32,409 nucleotides of DNA, taken from assembly GCA_001673575.1 (NCBI GenBank), contig LZME01000077.1, forward strand, positions 1 to 32,409, given 5' to 3'. The stretch comes from Mycolicibacter heraklionensis (GTDB lineage Bacteria > Actinomycetota > Actinomycetes > Mycobacteriales > Mycobacteriaceae). Each line of letters opens with the position of its first letter. The stretch's first letter is position 1. Under the pieces are notes generated by a model that had not been told where the DNA came from, made no database searches, and saw nothing but the letters and a program-made list of their open reading frames with translations. The position numbers were made by a program, and so were the translations under genes. Positions 21,346-28,921 of this stretch are shown in pieces.

Positions 21346-21981
21346 ATGACTATTTCCGCTGGTTCCGCCCGGGCTTCAGGCCCCTCCGGGCCGACCCGGC
21401 GAACCAGCGCGCCCCGCAAACGCGGCGATGACACCCGTGCCCGGATCATCGACGAGACGGTGCGCTGCATTACCGAAGAGGGGTTCGGCGCAGCGACCGC
21501 CAAGCACGTCGCCGAGCGGGCCGGGGTGACCTGGGGGGTCATCCAGTACCACTTCGGGGACCGCAACGGCCTGTTGATGGCCGTGGTCGACGACGGGGTG
21601 GCCGAACTGCTGACGAGCCTGTCTGCCGTCGACGTCAGCGAGCTGGGGCTGCGGGAGCGCATCGAAGTCGTCGTCGACACCGCGTGGCGCTGCTATGCCA
21701 GTCCGACTTCGCTGGCCGCGTTCGAGATACTGCGGGCCACTCGCGGCAGCTTGGGCGAGCAGTCTCACGAGCACCTCATTCAGATGAACACCGCGATCAA
21801 CAGGTTGGGCCGGCTGGTTTCCGACGACCCCGCGGATTCCGGTGTAGCCGAGGTGATCTGGGCAGCGCTGCGGGGAATTGTGTTGGCGCAGATGATTATG
21901 GGCGGCCCCATCGACTGGCAGACCGAGCGGCGGGTGCTACTCGACATGGTCACCCACTACCTGCAACGCGATCGCGGTTAG
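21346..21981 (+). CDS. TetR-family transcriptional regulator
   Basis: The 211-residue product starts at ATG 21346. The TetR helix-turn-helix covers about 30-73 (ARIIDETVRCITEEGFGAATAKHVAERAGVTWGVIQYHFGDRNGLL). A basic Ser/Pro/Arg-rich stretch precedes it. The C-terminal ligand domain ends WQTERRVLLDMVTHYLQ. The QYHFGDR ending of the recognition helix is standard. It is divergent from the Rv0311-like gene with a shared 39-bp promoter region, so regulation of that gene and of itself is likely. The ligand is unknown. Confidence 0.9.
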   Translation: MTISAGSARASGPSGPTRRTSAPRKRGDDTRARIIDETVRCITEEGFGAATAKHVAERAGVTWGVIQYHFGDRNGLLMAVVDDGVAELLTSLSAVDVSELGLRERIEVVVDTAWRCYASPTSLAAFEILRATRGSLGEQSHEHLIQMNTAINRLGRLVSDDPADSGVAEVIWAALRGIVLAQMIMGGPIDWQTERRVLLDMVTHYLQRDRG

Positions 21982-21992
21982 CCGATCAGGCG

Positions 21993-23225
21993 CTACCCGG
22001 TTCGCCAGTGCGACGGCAGGGGCTGAACTTCACGCTGCCGGGTGTGATACGCCCAGGACGATGCCAGCCAGCCACTGCCATTGGTCAGCGTCGTGATCGG
22101 CTTGCCGTCCTGATCGTCGTTCTTGCCGTTGGTCTTCTGGTTGCGGCGACTCGTGTTGTCGGGCGTTGCGCCTTGGCCCGCCGTCGTTCCCATCATCGCC
22201 TCCTGGCACGCCATTCCCGGCGGTAGTCCGGCGGCAACCGGCATAGGGGTCTCGGCGGCGGCCAGCGTGACGGCGATGGGCTTCATCTGCGGGGCCGCGG
22301 TCGCCCAGCTCGGCGGCACCGACAGTCCACCGATCGGGATCGCCCTGCCCACGCCCGGACCCGTCACCGGGGTGGTGGATGCCGACAACACCCCGCGCGG
22401 CCCGATCCCCTCGAAGGTCAACGCACCCTCGGTCCCACCACGGACGTACACCAGCCGTCCCCAACCGGCACCGTTGCTCACCACGGTGTACAGGCTGGAG
22501 TCGAAACTGAGCCCACTGCTGGCGATGCTGCTGAACGGCGTCAGCTGGCCCAGTTCGGAGGTAAAGGTCTCCCACCAGGTCGGCGGGTCCGATGCGGGCG
22601 CCGGATTCACCAACTGGTGCAGCGCCGTCTGGGCCAATGTCTGGCCGTTGCCGGCTGCCGCGTGCGATACCGCCGCGGACTGGGCGCCGGGCCCGCCCGG
22701 GTTCGTGGTCTGCGGCGGCTGTTCGAGTTCCGGTAGCGCGCTTGCCGGCATCGCCGCCGCCGCGTAGCCGTACATCGCGACGGCGTCTTGGGCCCACATC
22801 TCGGCATACGCAGCCTCGGTGGCGGCGATGGCCGCGCTGTTCTGACCGAAGAAATTGGTGGCGACCAGGGCGGCCAGCAGCGCCCGGTTGGCGGCTATCA
22901 CCGGCGGCGGAACCGTCGCGGTGAACGCGGCCTCGTAGGCGGCGACGACGGCCTTGGCCTGGATCGCGGTCTGTTCGGCATTGGCGGCGCCGGCCTGCAG
23001 CCACGCCACATAGGGCGCTGCAGCGCCGGCCATCGCGACCGACGCCGGACCGGCCCATGCCTGGCCGAGCAGAGCCGAAATCGCTCCGGAGTAGCCGCCC
23101 GCGGCGGTCTCCAATTCGGCGGCCACAGCGTCCCAGGCCGCCGCCGCGGCGAGCATAGGTCCCGCGCCGGGGCCGCTATACATCCGGCCGGAATTGATCT
23201 CCGGGGGAAGCAGCCCGAAGTCCAT
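21993..23225 (-). CDS. PPE family protein (PPE-SVP subgroup), distal copy
   Basis: The protein has 410 residues from ATG 23225, giving the canonical MDFGLLPPEINSGRMYSGPG; a GTG at 23234 touching the previous stop is the alternative. The PPE domain (about 1-180) has the conserved WxG-type FFGQNS and AEMWAQDAVAMYGY motifs. The SVP signature GGLSVPPSWA appears near residue 300. The last about 60 residues are hydrophilic and unusual (TSRRNQKTNGKNDDQDGK ...), without the RPPAAG-like ending of its neighbour. PPE proteins are exported by ESX systems, usually as heterodimers with a PE protein; no PE gene is adjacent. It is probably coupled to the upstream PPE gene. Confidence 0.93.
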   Translation of the reverse strand: MDFGLLPPEINSGRMYSGPGAGPMLAAAAAWDAVAAELETAAGGYSGAISALLGQAWAGPASVAMAGAAAPYVAWLQAGAANAEQTAIQAKAVVAAYEAAFTATVPPPVIAANRALLAALVATNFFGQNSAAIAATEAAYAEMWAQDAVAMYGYAAAAMPASALPELEQPPQTTNPGGPGAQSAAVSHAAAGNGQTLAQTALHQLVNPAPASDPPTWWETFTSELGQLTPFSSIASSGLSFDSSLYTVVSNGAGWGRLVYVRGGTEGALTFEGIGPRGVLSASTTPVTGPGVGRAIPIGGLSVPPSWATAAPQMKPIAVTLAAAETPMPVAAGLPPGMACQEAMMGTTAGQGATPDNTSRRNQKTNGKNDDQDGKPITTLTNGSGWLASSWAYHTRQREVQPLPSHWRTG

Positions 23226-23233
23226 GGCGGCCA

Positions 23234-24394
23234 CTAGCCAGCAGCCGGCGGACGCGGCACCACGGTCCGGCGCGCAGCGGCCGCGCGCGACGTCGCCGCA
23301 CCCAGACCGCGACCGGCCAAGGTGCCGAGCATGGTCTCACCGAACGCCCCACCTGGCACCCCGGTGGCAAAGGCCGGCGCCGCCGACACGGCGGGGGCCG
23401 GTAGCGGTGCTCCCGCCGAAGTCAGCGTGACCGGCATCGCCCAGCCGTGCGGCACCGACAACGCCCCGATCTTGAGCGCGGTACCGGCGCTTGCCGACGA
23501 CCCGACACCGCCCAGTCCGGCACCCAACCCGGCACTGCCGAGTCCGGTTTTGCCCAGCCCCAGGCCGCCCAGCCCCAAACCGGCCGGGCCGATCTTGGGT
23601 GGGTGCAGGATTTCGTCGAGGCCGCCGGGGTTCTCCGCCTGAAACGCCGCCAGACCGATCCCGTTGTTGACGTTGCTGAGCATGTTCGCCGTTCCCGACC
23701 AGCTGGTCATCGTCGCGCTCATGCCCTGGGTGGCCAACCCGGTGAACGGCGATACCTGCCCGATGAGCGAAGTCAGCCAACTCATGAAATCCGTCGGGCC
23801 GGCGGCCGCAGCATCCGAAGCCGCCTGGGTGACCGCGGTGGACTGTGCGGCCACCCCGGCGCTGTTGGTGGTCTGCGGCGGCTGGTTGAACGCGGCCAGA
23901 TTCGCGGCGGCCGCCGAAGAGCCGGCGTAGCGGTACATCGCGGCCGCGTCCTGCGCCCACATCTCGGCGTATTGACGCTCGGCTTCGGCGATCGCCGGGG
24001 AGTTCTGCCCGAAGAAGTTCGTGGCGACCAGCTGCGCCAGCAGGACTCGGTTGGCGGCGATCACCGGTGGCGGCACCACGGCGGCCACCGCCATCGAGTA
24101 GGCCTCCGCCGCGGCGGTTGCCTGGCGAGCCGTGGCTTCGGCCTGAACGCCGACGCCACGCAGCCAGGTCACATACGGCGCAGCAGAGGCCGCCATCGCC
24201 ACAGCCGACGGGCCGGTCCACCCCCCGGTGACCAGTCCTGAGGTCACTGAGTCGTAGCTGGACGCGGCGGTCTGCAGCTCAGCGGACAGGTTCTCCCAGG
24301 CCGTAGCCGCGGTCAGCAACGAACCCGATCCGGGTCCGGAATACATGCGCCCCGAATTGATTTCCGGCGGAAGCACACCATAGTCCAGGAACAT
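23234..24394 (-). CDS. PPE family protein (PPE-SVP subgroup), proximal copy
   Basis: The protein has 386 residues from ATG 24394, behind a GAGGGGG ribosome binding site; an extension of 21 residues upstream lacks PPE character. It begins MFLDYGVLPPEINSGRMYSGPG and has FFGQNSPAIAEAERQYAEMWAQDAAAMYRYAG in the PPE domain. A Gly/Leu repeat (GLGLGGLGLGKTGLGSAGLGAGLGG, about 280-305) follows, then the SVP motif IGALSVPHGWA near 320, and the common ending RRTVVPRPPAAG. It is likely exported by ESX-5 or ESX-3. Its TAG stop overlaps a possible GTG start of the second PPE gene, so the two are cotranscribed. The locus corresponds in position to PPE5/PPE6 of M. tuberculosis (from memory). Confidence 0.95.
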   Translation of the reverse strand: MFLDYGVLPPEINSGRMYSGPGSGSLLTAATAWENLSAELQTAASSYDSVTSGLVTGGWTGPSAVAMAASAAPYVTWLRGVGVQAEATARQATAAAEAYSMAVAAVVPPPVIAANRVLLAQLVATNFFGQNSPAIAEAERQYAEMWAQDAAAMYRYAGSSAAAANLAAFNQPPQTTNSAGVAAQSTAVTQAASDAAAAGPTDFMSWLTSLIGQVSPFTGLATQGMSATMTSWSGTANMLSNVNNGIGLAAFQAENPGGLDEILHPPKIGPAGLGLGGLGLGKTGLGSAGLGAGLGGVGSSASAGTALKIGALSVPHGWAMPVTLTSAGAPLPAPAVSAAPAFATGVPGGAFGETMLGTLAGRGLGAATSRAAAARRTVVPRPPAAG

Positions 24395-24626
24395 CACACC
24401 CCCTCGGCGCGAGCCGTTTTGTGGCCAGCTGATTGTTAGCTTGCTGGGAATGAGCAAACGCCTGATCGGTGAATCGGAGGTTAAGGTTGGGCGTTCAAAC
24501 GGGAGAACATCTGTGAATTGTGATTTCTCCAGCTACTTTCCAGGCACTTGCCAGGCTGGCGGTATTCATCTGGCGTTCATGTCGTCGCTGCGACGGATTA
24601 ATCCACGGCGAGAATGCTTTGGCACT

Positions 24627-24941
24627 GTGAAACACGCCCGATGGATCGTGACCGCGGCGACCGCCGCGGCCCTGACAGGCCTGGCCCCGACGGCCTATGC
24701 CGAACCCGATCCCGATGCCACATTCATCAGCACCATCGAACAGGCGGGGATCGAGTACACCAACGCCGCCGACGCGGTCGCCGTCGGCCGGGAAGTCTGC
24801 GCCTATCTCGGGACCGGCCATCACGTAGATTCCGCGGCACGCGCCGTGCGGATCTCGAATCGCAGCATGTCGGTGAAGAACGCCGCCCGGTTCGTGACGT
24901 TCTCCCAAGTGGCGTTCTGCCCCGACTCGATCACCGATTGA
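24627..24941 (+). CDS. Secreted DUF732 protein, copy 1
   Basis: The 104-residue product starts at GTG 24627 (MKHARWIVTAATAAALTGLAPTAYA signal peptide, cleavage before EPDPD). An ATG at 24579 is in frame but would add a basic stretch before the signal. The mature part, ATFISTIEQAGIEYTNAADAVAVGREVCAYLGTGHHVDSAARAVRISNRSMSVKNAARFVTFSQVAFCPDSI, is DUF732: a small helical domain with two cysteines (VC-x-YL and FCP) that form a disulphide. It is exported; the role is unknown. It is 14 bp from the second DUF732 gene. Confidence 0.9.
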   Translation: MKHARWIVTAATAAALTGLAPTAYAEPDPDATFISTIEQAGIEYTNAADAVAVGREVCAYLGTGHHVDSAARAVRISNRSMSVKNAARFVTFSQVAFCPDSITD

Positions 24942-24955
24942 CGACAAGGAAGACG

Positions 24956-25267
24956 ATGGCCATTCGCATGCCCCGCACACTCGCCGTAAGCGCATTCGCG
25001 GTGGCCGGCCTGCTGGGCCTGGCTGCACCGGCGGTTGCCGACACCGATGACAACGGCTTCCTCGGTGCCCTCGACAAGATGGGCATCTCCTACCCCGATG
25101 CCGCCGACGCCGTCGCCGGCGGGCATTCGGTGTGCGAATACCTGGCCGGGGGGCACTCGCCCAATCAGGCGGCCAAGGCCGTGAAGAACGCCAATCCCAG
25201 CCTGACCCTGACCCGGGCGTCGCAGTTCGTCAGCATCGCCCGAGCGTCCTACTGCGAAGAGGGCTGA
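24956..25267 (+). CDS. Secreted DUF732 protein, copy 2
   Basis: The 103-residue product starts at ATG 24956 after AAGGAAG. It has a signal peptide (MPRTLAVSAFAVAGLLGLAAPAVA, cleavage before DTDDN). The DUF732 domain NGFLGALDKMGISYPDAADAVAGGHSVCEYLAGGHSPNQAAKAVKNANPSLTLTRASQFVSIARASYC repeats the plan of copy 1 with the same two cysteines. The pair forms a short operon, likely from duplication. The stop is 4 bp before the convergent L,D-transpeptidase-like gene. Confidence 0.93.
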   Translation: MAIRMPRTLAVSAFAVAGLLGLAAPAVADTDDNGFLGALDKMGISYPDAADAVAGGHSVCEYLAGGHSPNQAAKAVKNANPSLTLTRASQFVSIARASYCEEG

Positions 25268-25271
25268 CGGA

Positions 25272-25928
25272 CTACTTTGCGATCGCCATGACCGCGCCCG
25301 GTCGCAGCCACTGAATGATCTGCACCAGCTTGGCATCGTCGATCGCCACACAGCCCGCGGTCGGGCCGCCGTCGGTGGTGTGAAAGAAGAAGGCGGCGCC
25401 GTCCCCGGGGGTACGAGCGGTATTGACCCCCATCACCACAGCGTGCTTGTACTGCGGGATCTCGAGGTTCTCACTCTCACTGGTGTCGAACGCACATTGC
25501 GCCTTCTTGCACACCTGCATGGTGTTGAACGTCGGGCTGTGGTCGTCACCGTCCCACCAGTGATCCGGTCCGACCTGTACATACTGCAGTCCCCCACCGG
25601 GGTTCGGCGCGGTGCCGAACGCATACGGCAGCGTGAAGACGCCCATCGGGGTGGCCGGATAGCCGCTCTTCGCCTTGGCCGCCATGCCGGCCGAGCCGAC
25701 GTGGGTCGGAATCCCGGCGGCCACCGGTTGCCAACCCGTCGCGCTGCGCTGGTAGACGTCCATCTTCGCGTCCGAACCGCCTACCCCGACAACCGAAATC
25801 ACCTGGTTGGCGTTGCCTACCGAACGGGCAAACCACGGAATGACGTCGGCTTGGGCTCCCGGGGCCGCGGACAGCGCCGCGGCAACCGTGCACAGGGCAG
25901 CGCTGAACAAGCTCACAAGTCGGCGCAT
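25272..25928 (-). CDS. Exported L,D-transpeptidase (YkuD)-like protein, Rv0309-like
   Basis: The 218-residue product starts at ATG 25928 with a signal peptide (MRRLVSLFSAALCTVAAALSAAPGAQA). The YkuD-type catalytic segment is FFHTTDGGPTAGCVAIDD, with His183 and Cys193 as likely catalytic pair, preceded by the strand region YPATPMGVFTLPYAFG. Two further cysteines (VCKKAQC) may pair outside. The length equals Rv0309 (218 residues, from memory). The spacing of His to Cys and the TAGC motif differ from classical HGC enzymes of the Ldt type, so it belongs to the divergent branch whose peptidoglycan cross-linking role is not shown by sequence. It lacks the Ig-like domains of LdtA-type enzymes. Confidence 0.85.
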   Translation of the reverse strand: MRRLVSLFSAALCTVAAALSAAPGAQADVIPWFARSVGNANQVISVVGVGGSDAKMDVYQRSATGWQPVAAGIPTHVGSAGMAAKAKSGYPATPMGVFTLPYAFGTAPNPGGGLQYVQVGPDHWWDGDDHSPTFNTMQVCKKAQCAFDTSESENLEIPQYKHAVVMGVNTARTPGDGAAFFFHTTDGGPTAGCVAIDDAKLVQIIQWLRPGAVMAIAK

Positions 25929-26028
25929 TCACACATCATCTGTGCATGTCAGGGGCGGGTCAAACACCGCTCACGGCGTGCCGGGGTTCAGCTGGCCGCT
26001 TTCACGACGCCGCTTCAAGACTCGGTGT

Positions 26029-26274
26029 TCACGGCCCCTCTCGGCGCGGCAGGTCTTCGACCGGCGCCTCGGCCTTGAGCAGGCCGCGTGACGACAGGTA
26101 GTCACGGAAGTACTCGCGGTGTTCGGCACACGTCAGCCAGACCTTGCGACGTTCCGGGGTATGCAGCTTCGGGTTGTTCCACAGCATGCCGTACACCGCA
26201 TCAGCGCTGCAGCCCTTGCGGGAGCAGATGAGTGCATCGACGGGATCGGCGTTACTGCTGGTCATCCCGGCCAT
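26029..26274 (-). CDS. Small cysteine-containing conserved actinobacterial protein
   Basis: The protein has 81 residues from ATG 26274 (ATG 26265 also possible). It has CSRKGCSADAVYGMLWNNPKLHTPERRKVWLTCAEHREYFRDYL: the pairs CxxxxC and C-x-x-H look like a small zinc ribbon. The function is unknown. The start overlaps the 3' end of the PAP2 gene, so it is the last gene of that operon. Confidence 0.75.
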   Translation of the reverse strand: MAGMTSSNADPVDALICSRKGCSADAVYGMLWNNPKLHTPERRKVWLTCAEHREYFRDYLSSRGLLKAEAPVEDLPRREGP

Positions 26275-26941
26275 CTTGGGGCGCGCCGGCGGACCCGGTC
26301 AACTCCGGCGGCCGCCACGGTTGCAGCACCAGAGCCCACGCCGTCAGGTAAGCCCAGCCCAGCGCCCAGCCGGCCAGTACGTCGGAGGGGTGGTGGACGT
26401 TGAGCGCTACTCGAGAGACCCCGACCGCAGCCACCACCAGCACGCCGACACTCGCCGCCGCCAGCCTGGCGTTGCGCCGCAGCGCGGGCAGCGCCAGCAG
26501 CAACAGCGCGCCGACCCCGATCGTGACCCCCAGCGCGTGCCCGGACGGAAACGAGGTCGAGGTCGCCGAGACCAGGGCCGTCACCGGCCGCGGCCGCCCG
26601 ACGGAGCCCTTAGCCAACACCGTCAGCAGCCCGGTCGCCTCCACCGAAACCAACAGGAACAGCGCGGCGCGCAGCCGATGCCGCAGCACCGCGACCAGAG
26701 CCACCACCATGCCCACCGCCCGGAACACCGCCGGCTCGAAGACCGTGGAGATGCCATCCCAAAACCGGACCCAGATCGGGTGTTTGACCGCGACGTCGTA
26801 GCTCGCGTCCAAGGCGGCGGTGTCAACTTCGGCCAGCCAGGGCCAGCCCTGCCGATAGCCCACCAACATCAACACGTAGAGCGCCACCGCGCCCGCCACC
26901 GAGATCAGCGCCGCGGGACGCGCGGCCGAAGGCGACACCAC
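26252..26941 (-). CDS. PAP2-type membrane phosphatase (Rv0308-like)
   Basis: The 229-residue integral membrane protein starts at GTG 26941, directly beside the stop of the upstream gene. All three PAP2 signatures are present: KGSVGRPRP (111-119), PSGH (132-135) and SRVALNVHHPSD (176-187, with His183 and Asp187). Hydrophobic segments lie at about 10-28, 74-86, 92-108, 138-153, 163-177 and 188-206. Such enzymes remove phosphate from lipid phosphates such as undecaprenyl or phosphatidic intermediates. Length and neighbourhood match Rv0308 (238 residues, from memory). The substrate cannot be read from sequence. Confidence 0.92.
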   Translation of the reverse strand: MVSPSAARPAALISVAGAVALYVLMLVGYRQGWPWLAEVDTAALDASYDVAVKHPIWVRFWDGISTVFEPAVFRAVGMVVALVAVLRHRLRAALFLLVSVEATGLLTVLAKGSVGRPRPVTALVSATSTSFPSGHALGVTIGVGALLLLALPALRRNARLAAASVGVLVVAAVGVSRVALNVHHPSDVLAGWALGWAYLTAWALVLQPWRPPELTGSAGAPQDGRDDQQ

Positions 26942-27280
26942 TTACTTACCGCCGCTGGAAGTACCGCCAGCCCGCAAATCCGGCCAGGGCGGGCGGCGCA
27001 GTACCGCCAGAGACGCGATGACGGCGGACAGCAACCCGGTGAGCACCCCGACCAGTGCGATCCGATTCGCGTCGACCGCGGCCACCCACTTGGCCTGCTC
27101 GCCGCGGATCACCATCACCCCGAGGGGTGTCGCGTTCACCTTCGAACCGTCCGGGCCCGACGCGGTCACCCGTGCGGCGGTGATGACCGTCGCCCCGTCC
27201 GCGGTCTGGTGTGGTTCGCCGTAGACGAGGTCTGCGGCGGCGCCGGCGGTGAAGTGGTCGAGCAGTTGCGAACGTTTCAT
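26942..27280 (-). CDS. GerW/YtfJ-like small membrane-anchored protein
   Basis: The 112-residue product starts at ATG 27280. The first part, AADLVYGEPHQTADGATVITAARV ... TPLGVMVIRGEQAKWVAAVDANRI, follows the GerW (YtfJ) pattern; the PLGV-x-VI-R and W-x-x-AVD features are typical. A membrane span IALVGVLTGLLSAVIASLAVL follows (about 73-93), then a short basic tail. The family is conserved in Actinobacteria, function unknown. It is the first gene of a minus-strand operon with the PAP2 gene (stop and start adjoin). Confidence 0.8.
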   Translation of the reverse strand: MKRSQLLDHFTAGAAADLVYGEPHQTADGATVITAARVTASGPDGSKVNATPLGVMVIRGEQAKWVAAVDANRIALVGVLTGLLSAVIASLAVLRRPPWPDLRAGGTSSGGK

Positions 27281-27317
27281 GACGAGCGTCCCTTCGTGTG
27301 GCTCCTACCATGATCCC

Positions 27318-27968
27318 GTGGCTGATCCATCGTTCACCGCGCAGGAGCGCCAAGCCGTGTACCGGGTGATCGCCGAGCGGCGCGACATGCGCCGATTCGT
27401 GCCCGGCAGCACGGTCGACGCGGGTGTCCTGGCGCGCCTGTTGGCGGCGGCCCATGCCGCACCGAGTGTGGGCCTCATGCAGCCGTGGCGGTTCGTCCGA
27501 ATCACCGACGACGTCCTTCGGCAACGGATCCATGCCTTGGTCGACGAGGAGCGTCATCGCACCGCTGAGGCGCTGGGCCGTCGCGAGCAGGAGTTCCTGG
27601 CCTTGAAGGTGGAAGGCATCCGCGAGTGCGCCGAACTTTTGGTGGTGGCGTTGCGAGACGGCAGACAGGCACACATCTTCGGTCGCCGTACCTTGCCGCA
27701 GATGGATCTGGCGTCGGTGTCGTGCGCGATTCAGAACCTATGGCTGGCCGCCCGCGCCGAGGGGCTGGGCATGGGCTGGGTGTCGTTGTTCGAACCCGCT
27801 CCGCTGGCACAGTTGCTGGGAATGCCCTCGGATGCGGAGCCCGTGGCGATCCTGTGCCTGGGCCCCGTCCCGGAGTTCCCGGACCGGCCGGCACTAGAGA
27901 TCGACGAGTGGGCCTACCGCCAGCCCTTGGGCGAGTTCGTATCCGAAAACAGCTGGGAGACCCCATGA
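27318..27968 (+). CDS. bluB: 5,6-dimethylbenzimidazole synthase (BluB family)
   Basis: The 216-residue flavoenzyme of the nitroreductase fold starts at GTG 27318. BluB breaks down reduced FMN with oxygen to give 5,6-dimethylbenzimidazole, the lower ligand of vitamin B12. Family features are RRDMRRFVPG (21-30), AAHAAPSVGLMQPWRFV (44-60, the BluB hallmark), FLALKVEGIRECAELLVVAL, GRRTLPQMDLASVSCAIQNLWLAARAEGLGMGWVSLF, and LCLGPVPEFPDRPALE. It matches in position Rv0306 of M. tuberculosis (from memory). It overlaps the next gene by 4 nt. The GTG has no strong ribosome binding site, and an upstream in-frame extension lacks similarity. Confidence 0.92.
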   Translation: MADPSFTAQERQAVYRVIAERRDMRRFVPGSTVDAGVLARLLAAAHAAPSVGLMQPWRFVRITDDVLRQRIHALVDEERHRTAEALGRREQEFLALKVEGIRECAELLVVALRDGRQAHIFGRRTLPQMDLASVSCAIQNLWLAARAEGLGMGWVSLFEPAPLAQLLGMPSDAEPVAILCLGPVPEFPDRPALEIDEWAYRQPLGEFVSENSWETP

Positions 27969-28864
27969 CTCAGGACGATGAAGCCACCGCAATCCGCGAG
28001 GTCTGGTCGGATCTGGGACTGCCGGGAATCATCGACGTCCATACCCATTTCATGCCCAAGTCGGTAATGGACAAGGTGTGGAAGTACTTCGATTCGGCCG
28101 GCCCGATGGTCGGCCGGCCGTGGCCCATCAACTACCGCACAGATGAGTCCAATTGGGTCGCTACGCTGCGCGCTTTCGGGGTACGCCGGTTCACTTCGCT
28201 GGTGTATCCGCACAAGCCGGATATGGCGGAGTGGCTTAACCAGTGGGCAACCCAATTCGCCCGCGACACACCGGATTGTCTACCCACGGCGACGTTCTAT
28301 CCGGAACCCGGAGCGGCGGACTACGTTAAGGCCGCCATCGATGCTGGGACTCGAATATTCAAGGCACACATCCAGGTCGGTGACTATGACCCGACCGATC
28401 CGCTGCTCGACGACGTCTGGGGCGTGATCGAGGACTGCGGTGTTCCGGTCGTCATCCACTGCGGCTCCGGCCCGCAGCCCGGCCGCTTCACCGGGCCCGC
28501 ACCGGTTCGACAGCTGCTGCGCCGCCACCCGCGGTTGGCTTTGATCATCGCGCACATGGGCATGCCCGAGTACGACGAATTCCTCGACATCTGCCTGGAA
28601 TCGTCAAGCGTGTACCTGGACACCACGATGGCTTTCACCGCGTTCGTCGACGAGCTGATGCCGTTTCCGACCGGTGCGGATCCGCGGCTACGCAGCGCGG
28701 GTGAACGGATTCTGTTTGGCAGCGACTTTCCGAACATCCCCTACGGCTACCGTGAGGCGCTGGACGCGATCACCGCGCTTCCCGGCATCGACGACGCCTG
28801 GCTGCGCGGGGTTCTGCACGACAATGCCGCGCGGCTGTTCGCAACCGAGTTACCATCCGGTTGA
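27965..28864 (+). CDS. Amidohydrolase_2 family metal-dependent hydrolase
   Basis: The 299-residue product starts at ATG 27965, overlapping the bluB stop. It is a TIM-barrel amidohydrolase of the amidohydrolase_2 (ACMSD-like) group. Metal ligands are His26 and His28 (DVHTH), His165 (VVIHCGSG), His197 (IIAHMGMPEYDEF) and Asp254 (LFGSDFPNIPYG). Members are decarboxylases or hydrolases for ring-cleavage or amide compounds; the substrate is unknown. Genes of this kind often sit beside unrelated metabolic genes in mycobacteria. Coupling with bluB suggests a shared transcript, not necessarily a shared pathway. Confidence 0.9.
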   Translation: MTQDDEATAIREVWSDLGLPGIIDVHTHFMPKSVMDKVWKYFDSAGPMVGRPWPINYRTDESNWVATLRAFGVRRFTSLVYPHKPDMAEWLNQWATQFARDTPDCLPTATFYPEPGAADYVKAAIDAGTRIFKAHIQVGDYDPTDPLLDDVWGVIEDCGVPVVIHCGSGPQPGRFTGPAPVRQLLRRHPRLALIIAHMGMPEYDEFLDICLESSSVYLDTTMAFTAFVDELMPFPTGADPRLRSAGERILFGSDFPNIPYGYREALDAITALPGIDDAWLRGVLHDNAARLFATELPSG

Positions 28865-28921
28865 CGTCGCACCGGGGTCCGCAGGGCCGGGGCGACCAAC
28901 ACCCGCGAAAGGCCGGCGACC

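Noticed and set aside
24502..24530. GGAGAA ... TTCTCC inverted repeat upstream of the first DUF732 gene
   Set aside because: Six-bp arms with a 17-nt loop could arise by chance and match no known operator; kept out of the feature list.
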